Below, piece after piece: positions 12,687 to 24,324 of a stretch of 64,000 nt of DNA. The notes under the pieces are model-generated. The model worked only from the letters and a program-made list of their open reading frames with translations, was not told the DNA's origin and did no database searches. The first letter of the stretch is position 1. Each line of letters starts with the position of its first letter. The stretch comes from Ctena decussata (taxonomy: Eukaryota; Mollusca; Bivalvia; Lucinida; Lucinidae), in assembly GCA_963989385.1 (NCBI GenBank), contig OZ022500.1:20908460-20972459 (forward strand). The letters run 5' to 3'. A program made the position numbers and the translations under genes.

Positions 12687-12842
12687 AGAATGAATATTTT
12701 TGTGTGGACGGGTGTTTTTCCTTTCAGTTGATTATAATGATATTCGTTCAGACAGAAGCTGTAGTCAGTTTACAGGTTTATTGTTTTTCCTAATCGTTGT
12801 TGCACTGATAGCGATGATAATCAGTCTGAGTCTGGTGGGACT

Positions 12843-14601
12843 CACTCTATCACCTATTGCAGAGATTTCATAACAAAACCTCTTTTCTACAATCTATAAG
12901 CATGTCAAATGAATTATCATTACAGCTAGCCTGTAACCCCAAAAGAAGATAGTGAAAGATTAAAAGGCATTTGGTCTGTCTGTTTCAATTAACTTTATGT
13001 ACACATTTTCAGCAAGGATTTTTCATTATCAAATTTAGAGCTGTAGATATATAGGTGTGAGATATTTTTCTTATTTCTTCTCAAAACATATGTTGTCACC
13101 CTCGTGCTGACCCAGATCAGACGCTGCGAAACAGGTCTATACCATTCGCTTTAGACAAATGGGTATTTTTTCCTTCAAATGAAATAAAATGATGAAAATA
13201 AACTTGACCAGACAGCCCTCGATTGACAAATGGATTCATCTATTTGATAAGGATAAAATTTTTCATTGGGCATAAATTATATTTAAATAATACATGTACT
13301 AATAAATGCCCCCTGTGTCTTTTCCAAAAATGATGTTACATACTGTATTGAATTGTCAATCTCCCCGTTTTCCATCAATTTTACATAGGAGAATTACATG
13401 AATTTCTGATTGCTTCTCTCCAGGAAACAGCTCTGCCAAATTTTTTAATGGGGTCCATTTTTCAAGGAAAAATAATTGCTCCTAGAGAAGCAAATTCTTT
13501 CCTTTAAGAGCTGACCCGTAGTGAGAAGAGCCAGAAAAGAAAACTAATAGAACCACTTCATCTGAAAGCATATCCATTTCCATTAATTCTGTTTATCAGA
13601 TGCATTTGGACAGTGGCTGATGTTCTGCTTTTTAGGTTTTTAATATATCACACATATTCCAACTCTCTTAAAATGCAACGTCCCCTATGCATTTAATAGG
13701 ATAAATATAGTATACAAAATATGATTTTATTGCAGATGTCTCTATTCTGAGAAATGACATTTATGTTCCAATTTTAAGAGACAAAATTCATACTATGCAT
13801 ACCATATTTTTTCCCTAATAAATGTCTCTCTCTAATAAATACCCAGCTCACTTTTCAGAACTTTGGGCCATAATTTGAAAAAAAAAACATGGTAAAGGAA
13901 ATAAATATTCAAAAATCTTCTTCTTCAGAACCACTTGGCTCAGATGCTTGAAATTTGGTTTGTAGCATTGCCTAGAAATCCTTTATCAAGTTTGTTCAAA
14001 TGATGACCCCTGGGTCCAAAATGGCCATGCGGCAGGGAGTCCTGAGTTTGAACCATAGAAATAAATAGAAAAATATTCAAAAATCTTCTCCTTCAGAACC
14101 AGTCAGCTCAGATGCTTGAAATTTGATATTTGTATTGCCTGGTGGTTTTTTACCAAGTTTGTTCAAATGATGGCCCCAGGGTCCAAAATGGCCCCGCCCC
14201 AGAGGGTCCTGGGCTTGAACCATAGAAATACATAGAAAAAATTCAAAAGTCTTCTACTTCAGGACCGCAAGGCTCAGATACTTGAAATTTGAAATGTAGC
14301 ATTTCCTATTAGTCCTTTACCAAGTTTTTTCAAATGGTGGCCCCAGGGTCCAAAATGGCCCCTTGGCATGGAGTCCAAGAACCATAGAAATGCAAAGAAA
14401 AATATTCAGACATCTTCTTCAGAACCGCAAGGCTTAGATGCTTGAAATTTGGTATGGTGCATGGCCTAGTGATTCTTTACCAAGTTTTTTAAAATGGTGG
14501 CCCTAGGGTCCAAAATGGCCCCGTGGCAGGTAGTTCTAGGTTTGAAGCACAGAAATACATAGAACAAGAGGGCCAAGTGGCCCTGAATCGCTCACCTTAG
14601 C
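12843..14601. repeat. Right arm of the long inverted repeat
   Basis: Exact reverse-complement partner of 1-1759 wherever compared. Its last 31 bases (14571-14601) are the head of a plus-strand HINE-like element that continues beyond the arm, so the mirror copy of that element lies outside the window on the left. Confidence 0.95.
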
Positions 14602-15700
14602 AAAAAGGTTAAAGGTCAAACTAGGGTCATCATTTGAACAAACCTGATAGTTTGCAACAATTTCCAAATGGTTCTGATTTTTTTAATATTTTTTATGTAA
14701 TGCTATGGTTCAAACCCAGGACCCCCTGAACCGGGGCCACTTTGGACCCTGGGGCCATCATTTGAATAATCTTGGTAAAGGACCACTAGGCAATGCTACA
14801 TACTAAATTTCAAGCATCTGAGCCAAGTGGTTCTGAAGAAGAAGATTTTTGAATATTTATGTATTTCTATGGTTCAAACCCAGGACCCCTGGTGCGGGGC
14901 CATTTTTGATCCTGGCACCATCATTAGAACAAGCTTGGTAAAGGACAACTAGGCAATGCAGCATCCTACCAAATTTCATGCATCTGCACTAAGGGGCGTT
15001 GGAGAAGATTTTTAAGTATATTTTAATTCGAATCCAAGACTCCCTGCCCCAGGGCCATTTTGGATCTCAGGGCAACCATTTACCCAAACTTTGTAGGAGT
15101 TCACCAGGCAATGCATCATACCAAATTTCAAGCATCTGAGCCAAGTGGTTCTGAGGAAGAAGATTTTAAAGTATATTTTACTATGTATTGCTATGGTTCA
15201 AATCCAGGACCCCTGGGGTAGGGTCATTTCGGACCCTTGGACCACCATTTGAATAAACTTAGTAAAGGACCATCTGGCGATGCTACATTCCAAAGTTTTA
15301 AGGATCTGTGTAAAGTTGTTCTGAGGCGAAGATTTTTGAACATTTACCTTTGTATTCTTATGGATCGAACACAGGACACCATGGAACGGGGCCTTTAAGG
15401 ACCATGGAACGACCATATGAACAACCTTAGTAAATGACCACTATAGACAATGTTACATACCAAATTTCAAGCGTCTGGGCCAAGTGGGTCTGAAGAAGAA
15501 GATTTTTGAATATTTTTCTATGTATTTCTGTGCTTCAAACCTAGAACTCCCTGCCATGGGGCCATTTTGGACCCTGGGGCCACCATTTGAACAAACATGG
15601 TAAAGGATCACTAGGCCATGCACCATACCAAATTTCAAGCATCTAAGCCTTGCGGTTCTGAAGAAATGTGGTATGTAGCATTGCCTAGTGGTCCTTTACG
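14571..15700 (+). mobile_element. HINE/pearl-like element head with ~160-bp core array
   Basis: The head reads ACAAGAGGGCCAAGTGGCCC followed by TGAATCGCTCACC, with a small GGCC hairpin. It is followed by at least six core units, with the 'ggggccattttggaccctgg' type phrase near 14734, 14894, 15053, 15222, 15388 and 15559 (159-171 bp spacing). The unit at 15520-15665 is very close to one inside the inverted-repeat arms. Confidence 0.8.
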
Positions 15701-15714
15701 GTTCTGAAGAAATT

Positions 15715-17054
15715 TGGTATGTGCTTCAATGCACTAAATCGAAAAAGGGGCTTAACTTGGTCAAAAATTGAAAAAAAAATTCTCAGAAGTTAATCAGGTC
15801 ATCTACACCTTAGGCAGTATCTTCCCTACAAAAATCATGATCCTAGCATCAGGGTTTCTCGAGATATTTTGTTCACAAGGTTCCATAGGCTTAAAATGCA
15901 CTAAGTCGAAAAGGGGCATAACTGGAACAAAAATTCACGAACTTTTTTCAAAAGTTACTCAGGTCATCTACACCTTGGGCATTGTCATCATGCGAAACCT
16001 CATGATCCTAGCATCAGGGGTTCTTGAGATATTTTGTTCACAAGGTTCCACAGGCTAAGTCAAAAAAGGGGCATAACTCTGGAAATACATGTCCGGCGGA
16101 AAAATAAAAAAATACGGGTCTGCTTATTTTTATACTGATCATGTGTATGAAGATTCAAGTTCCCTAGCTCTTACAGTTTTTGACTGTGTGTAAGGGTATT
16201 TTGTACCATAGGCTTCAATGTACTAAGTTGAAAAAAGGGCTTAATAGGGTAAAACGTTTATGATTTTTTTTTTCAGAAGTTAATCAGGTCATCGACACCT
16301 TAGGCAGTATCTTCCTGCAAAAAATCATGATCCTAGCATCTGGGGTTCTCGAGATATTTTTTTCACCAGGTTCCATAGGCTTACATTGCACTAAGTCGAA
16401 AAAGGGGCATAACTCGGTCAAAAATTCACATTTTTTTTTCAAAAGTTAATCAGTTCGTCTACTCATCAGTCCTAATAAGCTGACAAAGTTTCAAGGCTCT
16501 AGCTAAAATACTTTTTGAGATATCTTGCTCACAAGGTTTCAGTTTGATTTTTTTCTCAAGGGGCATAACTCCAAATAGGGAGACAACTCGGACAAAAAAT
16601 ATGTGGCAACTATTTTTTGATGACGAATTATATGTGAAATTTCAGAACTCTAGCATGCATGGTTCCTAGGTTATGGTATGCATAACAGGTTCCATAGGCT
16701 TACAATGCACTATGTTGAAAAAGGGACATAACACAGTCAAAAATTCACAATTGTTTTTTTTTTCAAAAGTTAATCAGTTCATCTACTCATCAGTCCTAAT
16801 AAGCTGGCAAAGTTTCAAGGCTCTAGCTACAACACTTTTATAGATATCTTGCTCACAAGTTTTCATTTCGATTTTTTTTCAAGAGGCATATCTCCAAAAA
16901 GGGAGACAACTCGGACAAGAAACAAAATACATGTCAGCTGTTTTTGATAGTGAATCATTACAAAACTCTAGCATGCATTAACGGACGGACGCACGGAAGT
17001 ACGGACAACCCAGAAGCATTATGCCCCCGCAACTTCTTCGAAGTTGGGAGCATA
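15715..17054 (+). mobile_element. HINE-B element, core array plus 3' hairpin
   Basis: Core units of ~170 bp share 'aaaaaggggcataactcgg', 'gttaatcaggtcatctacac', 'atgatcctagcatcagggg' and 'tcacaaggttccataggctt'. Downstream lies an ACGGACGGACGC microsatellite (16980-17006), then a 35-nt hairpin at 17020-17054 (TATGCCCCCGC ... GGGAGCATA). The same order occurs in the complete copy at 61957-63620. The 5' end is unclear. Confidence 0.85.
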
Positions 17055-17055
17055 A

Positions 17056-17640
17056 AAAAGGGGCTTAACTCTTCAAAATATGACAGTCCAAATTCCAACA
17101 TCACAAGCAAACCTCATAATAATGGAAATACAACCTGTAAAATTTCAAATCAGTTTGATGGAAGATGTGGTAGGAGTTGCGGACACATGGTTTAAGTCAG
17201 TTATATGGAAAATCTAAGTCCAACACAGCTGTAACACCATAAAAAATCATCGAACAAAAAAATCCAAACTCACAAGCACATCTTCATATAATAGCAAGAA
17301 AACCAGCAAAGTTTCACGAAAACTGAATGAGGCCCAAAGAGGGGTTGTGGACACAAACTGCTAAGTCCAAAAGGGCTTTAACTCTGTCCAAAATGATTGA
17401 ATCGCAAATCCAAAAACACATGTGCATCTTTATATCAGAGCAAGAAAACCTGCAAAGTTACAAGAAAATTAGATGAGGGGCCTAGGAGGGGTTGCGAACA
17501 CAAGATTTGGGACGGACGGACGGATGGATGCACAGACGCACGGGTGCACTGACACACATACACACAGACTTGAACATGGATGCACGCACGCACGGATAGG
17601 CATAGGTCATTACTATAGTCATATCGGGTGACAAAAATAC
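17056..17640 (+). mobile_element. HINE-C tail with (GGAC)n-type microsatellite
   Basis: Units of the 'gcacatcttcatat'/'ggggttgcggacac' type lead to GACGGACGGACGGATGG at 17511 and then to 'tatagtcatatcgggtgac' followed by 'aaaaatac'. This matches the tail at 44310-44670. Bases 17641-17918 hold nothing I recognise except the 18-mer at 17871-17888 shared with the inverted-repeat boundary. Confidence 0.75.
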
Positions 17641-17918
17641 CTGTTGAAACAAATAATTTTCTTCTTCTTGCCAAACAGAATTATAGATCTAACGCTCATT
17701 CAAAATAAAACACAAAGAATCTGCTGGATGCATGAAGTGTAAAACTTGATACTGTGGACATCTGGATAATAATTAACTATGGAAAGTGGTATTAGATAAT
17801 GATGACAGCTAGCTGAAAACCACAAGATTATTATAAGGATTTATTGCCTCCCAAACCGGGAGAATTTCAAGCAATAGGTGATAGAGTGGGACTGGCTAAT
17901 TATTGCATTCTTAAACAA

Positions 17919-18300
17919 GAGGCCCAAAATTGGCACTATATCGCTCACCTGAACATTTTGATATCCGTCTTTCTTGCCAGCTGTATGCCAATGCTGTTCA
18001 GTTGTTCGAGCCACTGTCCTGTTTTTACCTGCTCGAGCCGAAGACTCAAGAGGGCTTATAGTACAGACTGGGATTCGTCGTCCATCGTCGGTCCAATTAT
18101 CCCAAGCCACTCTACCGATTGTGACCAAATTTCATAGGATGAAAGTTTGTTCTAATCGTCATGGCTACATACGGGCATTGGCGTACAAGGCCACCACGTC
18201 CATATATGGTAAAACCTTTAAAAATCTTCTCCTGAACCGTAAGACCGATGTCCTTGAAACTTTGTTTTTCAACACTTTCAGAGCCTACGTTCCGGGCATA
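17919..18300 (+). mobile_element. Fragment of a HINE-A-like element
   Basis: The head ACAAGAGGCCCAAAATTGGC followed by ACTATATCGCTCACC is intact. The body diverges soon after ('gtgaccaaatttcatagg', 'aaaaatcttctcctgaacc'). No 3' end is found. The following 18300-18850 contains GGAATGGA-rich sequence and an imperfect inverted pair ('agactggctccagtctg' at about 18485 and 'agtctggagccagtct' at about 18664) but no clear element. Confidence 0.6.
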
Positions 18301-18853
18301 GTTTAGAACATGGAATGGAATAGAAGGAACTGGAATGGACTGAAAGGGGTTATCCCTTCCACTTTTTATATGAATTCGGGATGGCACTCTTACAATAAAG
18401 AATTTAGATTATCTCGTCCATTGTATTTCATTCCACTCCATGCCATGCCCAGTTTTAAATTGTGCCACCGCAAGTCCAGTGCTAGACTGGCTCCAGTCTG
18501 TTAATTCACATTGCCATATGCAGCATAATGGAAAAAATGAATAATAAAATGGATTCTAAATTTTCTGGTAGCTGAATTTAATGGTAGTCTGACCATGTCT
18601 TATTAGAATCGATGCAACAATTTTGATTGGGAGATGTTTCAGTTTTACTGGCACTCTTACTGGAGTCTGGAGCCAGTCTAGTGCAGTGCCAGTTCCATCA
18701 CCTTGGAGACAGCTGGTGTCAGTGCGTACACTATCAAACTTTTGCACTGTGTGCCAGATGGAACAACAACATTTCAAAAACTCCAGTTTTGTTTGCCTTT
18801 GAAGCGCCAACTTACTTTGATTTACTTCAACAAGAGCCAACATAAACAACCAA

Positions 18854-19094
18854 TGGAACCACGACACGAGAAAACCAACAAAGTGGTATGTGCACCCAGC
18901 GAAGACTCTGATCAGCCTGGGCATCCGCCCAGTCTGATCCTAGTCTTCGCTGTGCGCTTAAAGGATAGCTAAGGTTCTAAGTTACCGTCATCACGAAAGC
19001 GAATAGTCTGATCAGACTTGGCGGATGCCCAAGCTGATATCAGTCTTCCCTGGGCGCACAGGCCACTTTGTTGGTTTTCTCGTGTCGCGGCTCA
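18854..19094. mobile_element. PAL-240 palindromic MITE, copy 1
   Basis: Ends are ACACGAGAAAACCAACAAAG and the complementary CTTTGTTGGTTTTCTCGTGT next to GGCTCA. The interior is itself nearly palindromic: 'gatcagcctgggcatccg' is mirrored by 'cggatgcccaagctgat'. Five further copies lie at 46511-46745, 50495-50732, 51744-51941, 55828-56065 and 59041-59277. Confidence 0.9.
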
Positions 19095-19479
19095 ATGCAC
19101 AATTAGCATTACTTTAAAGACAGGACTTCCCTGCCGGGGGTCTGGTTCCCAGCACATAACAATCTTACCTGTATAGGTAAAGGTGTGAAAATTTAGTCAA
19201 CCAATAAGTGGGCTAGAATGATTTTATTGGCTAGCCAGAGGTAGTGACACTGTGAGATCAAGAGACAGAATGACACTGTGTTCTGTTCTGTTCAATTCTC
19301 TTATCGACGTTACCCCCAAGTGGCTCAACGGTACGAAACCATAGTTGCACACACTTGGCGCCGTGTGTCCGTCCAAAATGACACTGTGGAAGTTAATCCT
19401 CCTTATATAGTCCCATCCCTGTCTTAGAACTGTTTTACTATTTTAAATAAAATGCCAAACGTCCCCCATACTTATGGTC

Positions 19480-20190
19480 CGAGGGAAGCATGGCTGTAAC
19501 GAGGCCATAACTCTAACCAGAGGCTTCTACCTACTCATAGTAATTCATAAGCCTCTGCTCTAAACTATACAGAAAGCATCTGATCAACTAATAAATAGCT
19601 GTTGAATTCAGTTTCTGGTAACAATCATCATCAAACATGTCAAAGTGGATGGAAACGTGACTGTGGATTTTTTACGATGACTTGTATAGCTGGGAAGATC
19701 AAGGGCTGTAACTCTGCTAAAAGGGGTTTGAACCTGACCTTGGTATAATCTTATCTGCTTCAGATGGTAATACAATACATGTGTATCTTAAACTGAAGGA
19801 AGAGTTGTGGCCTCAAGATTTGCGTCACTGGACAGATCAGGGGCTGCCTTAACTCTGGCATAAAGGGTACGATCGTGACTTCGATAATATTTAACGATCG
19901 ACGTCAAATGTTGATAATATTTTGAAAGTCAAAGTTTACGAAAATTTGGGTGAAAGAAGATATGAGTTGCATCCCCAAGGCTTATCCACAAAGTTACAGA
20001 CCAGGGACCGTAACTCAGACAGAAAGGTCAGATCTGTTATTTTATAGACAGATATTAAACACATCTGGTGATGATACAAATATTCTGAAAGTTTCATGAA
20101 AATCGGATGAAAACCGAAGGAACTGGAGTCACAAGATGGCTATGGATGGACGGACCGACGGAACACGTTTCTACAGTACTCTACGACTAT
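19480..20190 (+). repeat. HINE-C-like core repeats
   Basis: Diverged units carry 'caagggctgtaactctg', 'gaaagtttcatgaaaatcgg' and 'agttgtggcctcaag', ending at GGACGGACCGACGG (about 20147-20160). Upstream, 19310-19385 holds a copy of another dispersed repeat ('ccaagtggctcaacggtacg'). The element abuts the heptamer palindrome. Confidence 0.65.
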
Positions 20191-20196
20191 GTCGGG

Positions 20197-20710
20197 AAAC
20201 AACTATGGAAGCCCTGGAGGGACTTCATACTTCATCACTTCACACTTCAGACTTCATCACTTCAGAGTTCATACTTCATCACTTCATACTTCAGAGTTCA
20301 GACTTCAGAGTTCAGACTTCAAACTTCAGAGTTCAGACTTCATACTTCAGAGTTCAGACTTCAGACTTCAGAGTTCACACTTCAGAGTTCAGACTTCAAA
20401 CTTCAGAGTTCAGACTTCAGAGTTCACACTTCAGAGTTCAGACTTCAAACTTCAGACTTCATAGTTCAGACTTCATACTTCAGAGTTCAGAGTTCAGAGT
20501 TCACACTTCAGAGTTCAGACTTCAAACTTCAGAGTTCAGACTTCAGAGTTCAGACTTCAGAGTTCAGACTTCAGAGTTCAGAGTTCAGACTTCAGACTTC
20601 AGACTTCAAACTTCAGACTTCAGAGTTCAGACTTCAAAGTTCAGACTTCATACTTCAGAGTTCAGACTTCAGAGTTCAGAGTTCAGACTTCAGACTTCGG
20701 GCTTCACACT
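20197..20710 (+). repeat. Heptameric satellite, left arm of a foldback palindrome
   Basis: After the lead-in 'ctatggaagccctggagg', the arm is almost entirely 7-bp units of the form A(C/G)TTCA(G/T/A), mainly ACTTCAG and AGTTCAG alternating. Because 7 is not a multiple of 3 and no frame of these units contains a stop, all three plus-strand frames stay open (ORFs of 230, 201 and 91 codons). They all encode Q-T-S-E-F-R-like 7-residue repeats. I read this as a by-product of the satellite, not a gene. Confidence 0.95.
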
Positions 20711-20831
20711 TCGCACTTATTCTTTTAGGATGTTCGAATAGTGCGGGACTCTCCATTTTGGCGACAGTATGCTTTTACGTTGTTTTGTCAGAAGTCTGAA
20801 GTGTGAAGTCTGAAGTATGAACTCTGAAGTA

Positions 20832-22048
20832 CGAGGGATGATAAAAAATACGTGGACTTTTGCTGTAAATTTTTTTATCATTAATAGTAAACCCATTAAA
20901 TTTGCAGTAAATACAAATTCGCCTTTCATCTATCCAGTGATGTATTTATTTTACCGGTCAACATTCGGAAAATAGTCTTTATTGGTAGTCATAGTAACCT
21001 TACGACGTTACTGCGGAGCACGGTAAAACTATGCCTTATTATTTCAAATTGTTTGGACATATCTAATATTTGGAGTAGAGTAAACTGCTTGATATTTTGT
21101 ATGTAATTTGTTTATGGTTTCCGCCTTTCACTGTCAAGGAATTATTGCCGTCAAAAGGTGGTATGCTTTCATAAGCAGCCTAAAACATGCTATGTGGGCC
21201 ATACATGAGTGACGAAATGACGCCAAACATTATACCGCGTATTTATGCAAATCCAATTTTTGTATATAATTGTAATAAAATGGGGAAAACTGAAGAATTG
21301 AAGAACATTCAGTTCAAATTTAATGTTATTTGATGCTTTTTATGCTAGTTTTATCTGATGTTGGCACTGATTAAAGGGTTGAAGACCAGCATTTAGACAT
21401 ACACCGCAAATATAGTGTACGTTGACACGATATTGAAAGCAAAAGTTTGGCTTGGATTTATGAACGTCTCAAGGTCTTCTGGTTTAGCAAAGACCATTCT
21501 ACAGGGCACAGTGAAGGGAAAAAGAAAAAGAGGTAGACAGAAGAAGAGGTGGGAAGACAATATTAAAGAGTGGACAGGGATAGATTTGCCAGCTCAGCTA
21601 GGGCAGCTGAAAACAGGACAAGGTGGAAAGGGATTGGTTTGAAGTCATTTGTGGAGGCCGAACGACCTTGTAAGGTTATGGGATAGAATAGAATAGAATA
21701 GAAAAACCTGTAAAAATATTCTAAATCTGAAAAGGTCGAAGTATTCTGTGGTGCCCCAACGACCTAGTAAGGTTATGGGATATAATAGAATAGAATAGAA
21801 ATATGAGGAGAGTACGATATGAAATTCTTCAAAACAATGGTATTGCATGCTGCTGTGTCTAGAATTGGTCATAATTATGAAAAATCTGCAAAGAGGCTGT
21901 TAGTTTATGAAAACAGAGAAACAAAAGAACCACTAAAATGTATAAAAAAAAATAAAAAATGTTTAAATTTTCGCGGTCTAAGAAAAATACTATAACTGCA
22001 TTATGCTCACCGCGACAGCAAAGTCCACGTATTTTTTATCACCCCTCA
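20832..22048. mobile_element. mariner-type MITE inserted in the heptamer palindrome
   Basis: TIRs of about 29 bp: left CGAGGGATGATAAAAAATAC at 20832, right complementary at 22020-22048. TA occurs on both sides (20830-20831, 22049-22050). Removing the element restores a continuous heptamer array in register. The interior is non-coding apart from LINE-derived sequence at 21440-21807. Confidence 0.9.
21440..21807 (+). pseudogene. Two LINE 3'-end fragments with (TAGAA)n tails
   Basis: At 21460-21640 the reading frame gives SGLAKTILQGTVKGKRKRG followed by R-Q-K-K-R-W-E-D-N-I-K-E-W-T-G. This is the C-terminal region of the same LINE protein found at 29640-29860. Its 3' end is 'acgaccttgtaaggttatgg' followed by TAGAATAGAATAG (to about 21708). 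A second, shorter tail copy lies at 21749-21807. There is no catalytic domain. Confidence 0.8.
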
Positions 22049-22988
22049 TATGAAGTATAAAGTTTGAAGTCTGAACTCTGAACTCTGAAGTCTGAAGTCT
22101 GAAGTGTGAACTTTGAAGTCTGAAGTCTGAACTCTGAAGTCTGAACTCTGAAGTATGAAGTCTGAACTCTGAAGTATGAAGTCTGAACTTTGAAGTCTGA
22201 ACTCTGAAGTCTGAAGTCTGAACTCTGAAGTATGAAGTCTGAACTCTGAAGTATGAAGTCTGAAGTATGAAGTCTGAACTCTGAAGTATGAAGTCTGAAC
22301 TCTGAAGTATGAAGTCTGAACTCTGAAGTTTGAAGTCTGAACTCTGAAGTCTGAAGTCTGAACTTTGAAGTCTGAACTCTGAAGTGTGAACTCTGAAGTC
22401 TGAAGTTTGAAGTCTGAACTCTGAAGTATGAACTCTGAAGTATGAAGTCTGAACTCTGAAGTATGAAGTCTGAACTCTGAACTCTGAAGTTTGAAGTCTG
22501 AACTCTGAAGTTACGAAGTATGAACTCTGAAGTGATGAAGTCTGAAGTCTGAAGTCATGAAGTCAGAAGTGTGAAGTATGAAGTGATGAAGTATGAAGTC
22601 TGAAGTGATGAAGTCTGAAGTGTGAAGTGATGAAGTCAGAAGTCCCTCCAGGGCTTCCATAAACAACTACTAGAGCTTTAGAAAGAAATTTGGTAAACAG
22701 GCATTGTTAGAAGAAAATTGGCCTTTCGTATGCGAACAGTGTAGATACATGTACTTAAGCTTTGCTAAATAGGCAGTCCTATCAAGCGCTTCTCTGGTGC
22801 GTATTTCAGGTTCTCAGGATCTACAGATAATAGATATGATCAAACTGCATGTGTCTTTAGGCTAACATTTGTTCTAAGCATTTAAATTCCTTTGACGTTC
22901 TGGTCAAGTGGCATATTGCGCTGGTCGCAGCTTTTTAAGATAATCTTTATCATAGTGAATAAACTGTTGTTTTATTCATTTTTCATTC

Positions 22989-23190
22989 CCACTTTAAGCA
23001 CCAGTGATGCAAATAGCATAATTTGCAAACAACGCAGATCCTGATGAGGCGGCTCATAATGAGCCGCCTCATGGGGATCTACACTGTTTGCCCTCTAGTC
23101 TTTGAATTCTCAATATGAAATGTCTTGGACTGGGCATGTTTTGAATTTTTGCAGACGTAAATTTTGTCGTCTGCCTTTGTGGCGCTTGAG
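22989..23190 (+). mobile_element. TTAA-C hairpin MITE, copy 1
   Basis: Starts CCCACTTTAAGCACCAG and ends GTGGCGCTTGAG next to TTAA (23191-23194). It carries the hairpin module at 23026-23090 (stem 'gatgaggcggctcat'/'atgagccgcctcat') and the 'gtaaattttgtcgtctgcc' tail. Other copies: 45889-46098, 56969-57170 and 59851-60054. Confidence 0.85.
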
Positions 23191-23194
23191 TTAA

Positions 23195-24320
23195 TACCAA
23201 AGACAAGATGGGACAATGACCTGAGAGATCGTTATTTTATTGCCAAATTTCAGTCATTTTATTTACGTATCTGTGGTACACTGGTCTGACGCTGATAAAA
23301 GGTGAAGAGGAATGTGGCACAGTCTCAGAGCTATAGAACAACAAGAAAAAATAAATTTAACATCGTATTTCTCAAGATCTCTCCACAGGACTCGACCAAA
23401 ACTGGCAACTGGAGAGATAGAGCTTAGCTAATTATACACTTGACTCAATTTTAATTTTGGGTATTTCATGCATTAGGTCCAATTTCATGTCGCTTTTTAA
23501 AAACTGGATCTCGAACAGTGATATATATATAAATGATATAGGTCACTGTCTCGAAGAATCTCGGAACAAGATTTATTTTGCATCATAGTCTATAGGATAA
23601 TTCTTGGTTTAAAACACGGTTGCGAAGCGAACTGTCAACATTTAGTCAAGCTAAATCTTTCCTTTGAGATAATGCCTTAGTTTTTAAAGACTTTGTCGTC
23701 GAGGGAAGCCAACAGAAACTCAAAAGTTTCCTCCCTTTGTAAAGATGGCGAAAAAACAAACAAACAAAAACATGGAGGTGTGCCCAAAAACCTAAAAACT
23801 GTATTGCCCACCTTGCATGTCCAATGAAAAAGAAGAAAAAATGTTAGCATTATGGCAAAGACCCCGCCGGACCAGCCTGCACATCCAAGCGCTGAGTTCT
23901 TTAATTGTGGATTCAGCTGCCTTTGATACCTAAAATAATATGTTTAAAACTAAACAAATCATGGAAATAAACAGGTCCTTTGTGATTTGAAATTTTAAAA
24001 GCCTCAAAAGTATGTCTAGCTACTTCAAAGTGCACAAGCTGTTTTGAGTATTAAACGTAGGCCCTTTCTTATGTGACACGACTCACTAATATGCAGGGCC
24101 TAAGGGGAAAAACTCTGCTACGCCAAAACCTAAGCTAACTGGATGAGTTATGGTTGCGATCGCGCTAAAATTGGAGGGTGAGTGTGCGTCTTTTTCTTTT
24201 TTTCTTTCCTTTTTTTTTTCTTTAAATCTTTAATTCTTTGCTCCATGATAAATACTTTCAAGGTTCATGTTTATTTTGATCTGTTGGAGAATCATGAAGA
24301 TCTTGGCTACATCCAATCCT
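23195..24320. other. No feature recognised
   Basis: Single-copy-looking AT-rich sequence. I see no convincing exon, inverted repeat or tandem repeat beyond short AT runs (for example around 23521) and a pyrimidine-rich tract at 24190-24225. Confidence 0.5.
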
Positions 24321-24324
24321 GATT

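Larger units (their letters stand above)
20789..22665 (-). repeat. Heptameric satellite, right arm, interrupted by a MITE
   Basis: The same heptamers run in reverse complement (CTGAAGT/CTGAACT) at 20790-20831 and 22049-22640. They close with 'gaagtccctccagggcttc', the complement of the left-arm lead-in. Between the arms is a ~78-nt loop (20711-20788). The mariner-type MITE at 20832-22048 splits the arm at a TA inside a 'gaagTAtgaag' unit. Confidence 0.95.

Noticed and set aside
18455..18700. Inverted pair around 'agactggctccagtct' as a MITE
   Set aside because: Similarity is short and imperfect, with no terminal duplication; left as an observation only.
20107..20799. Open frames of 230, 201 and 91 codons with Q-T-S-E-F-R repeats
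   Set aside because: They are the necessary translation of a stop-free heptamer satellite in all frames; no start context or domain.
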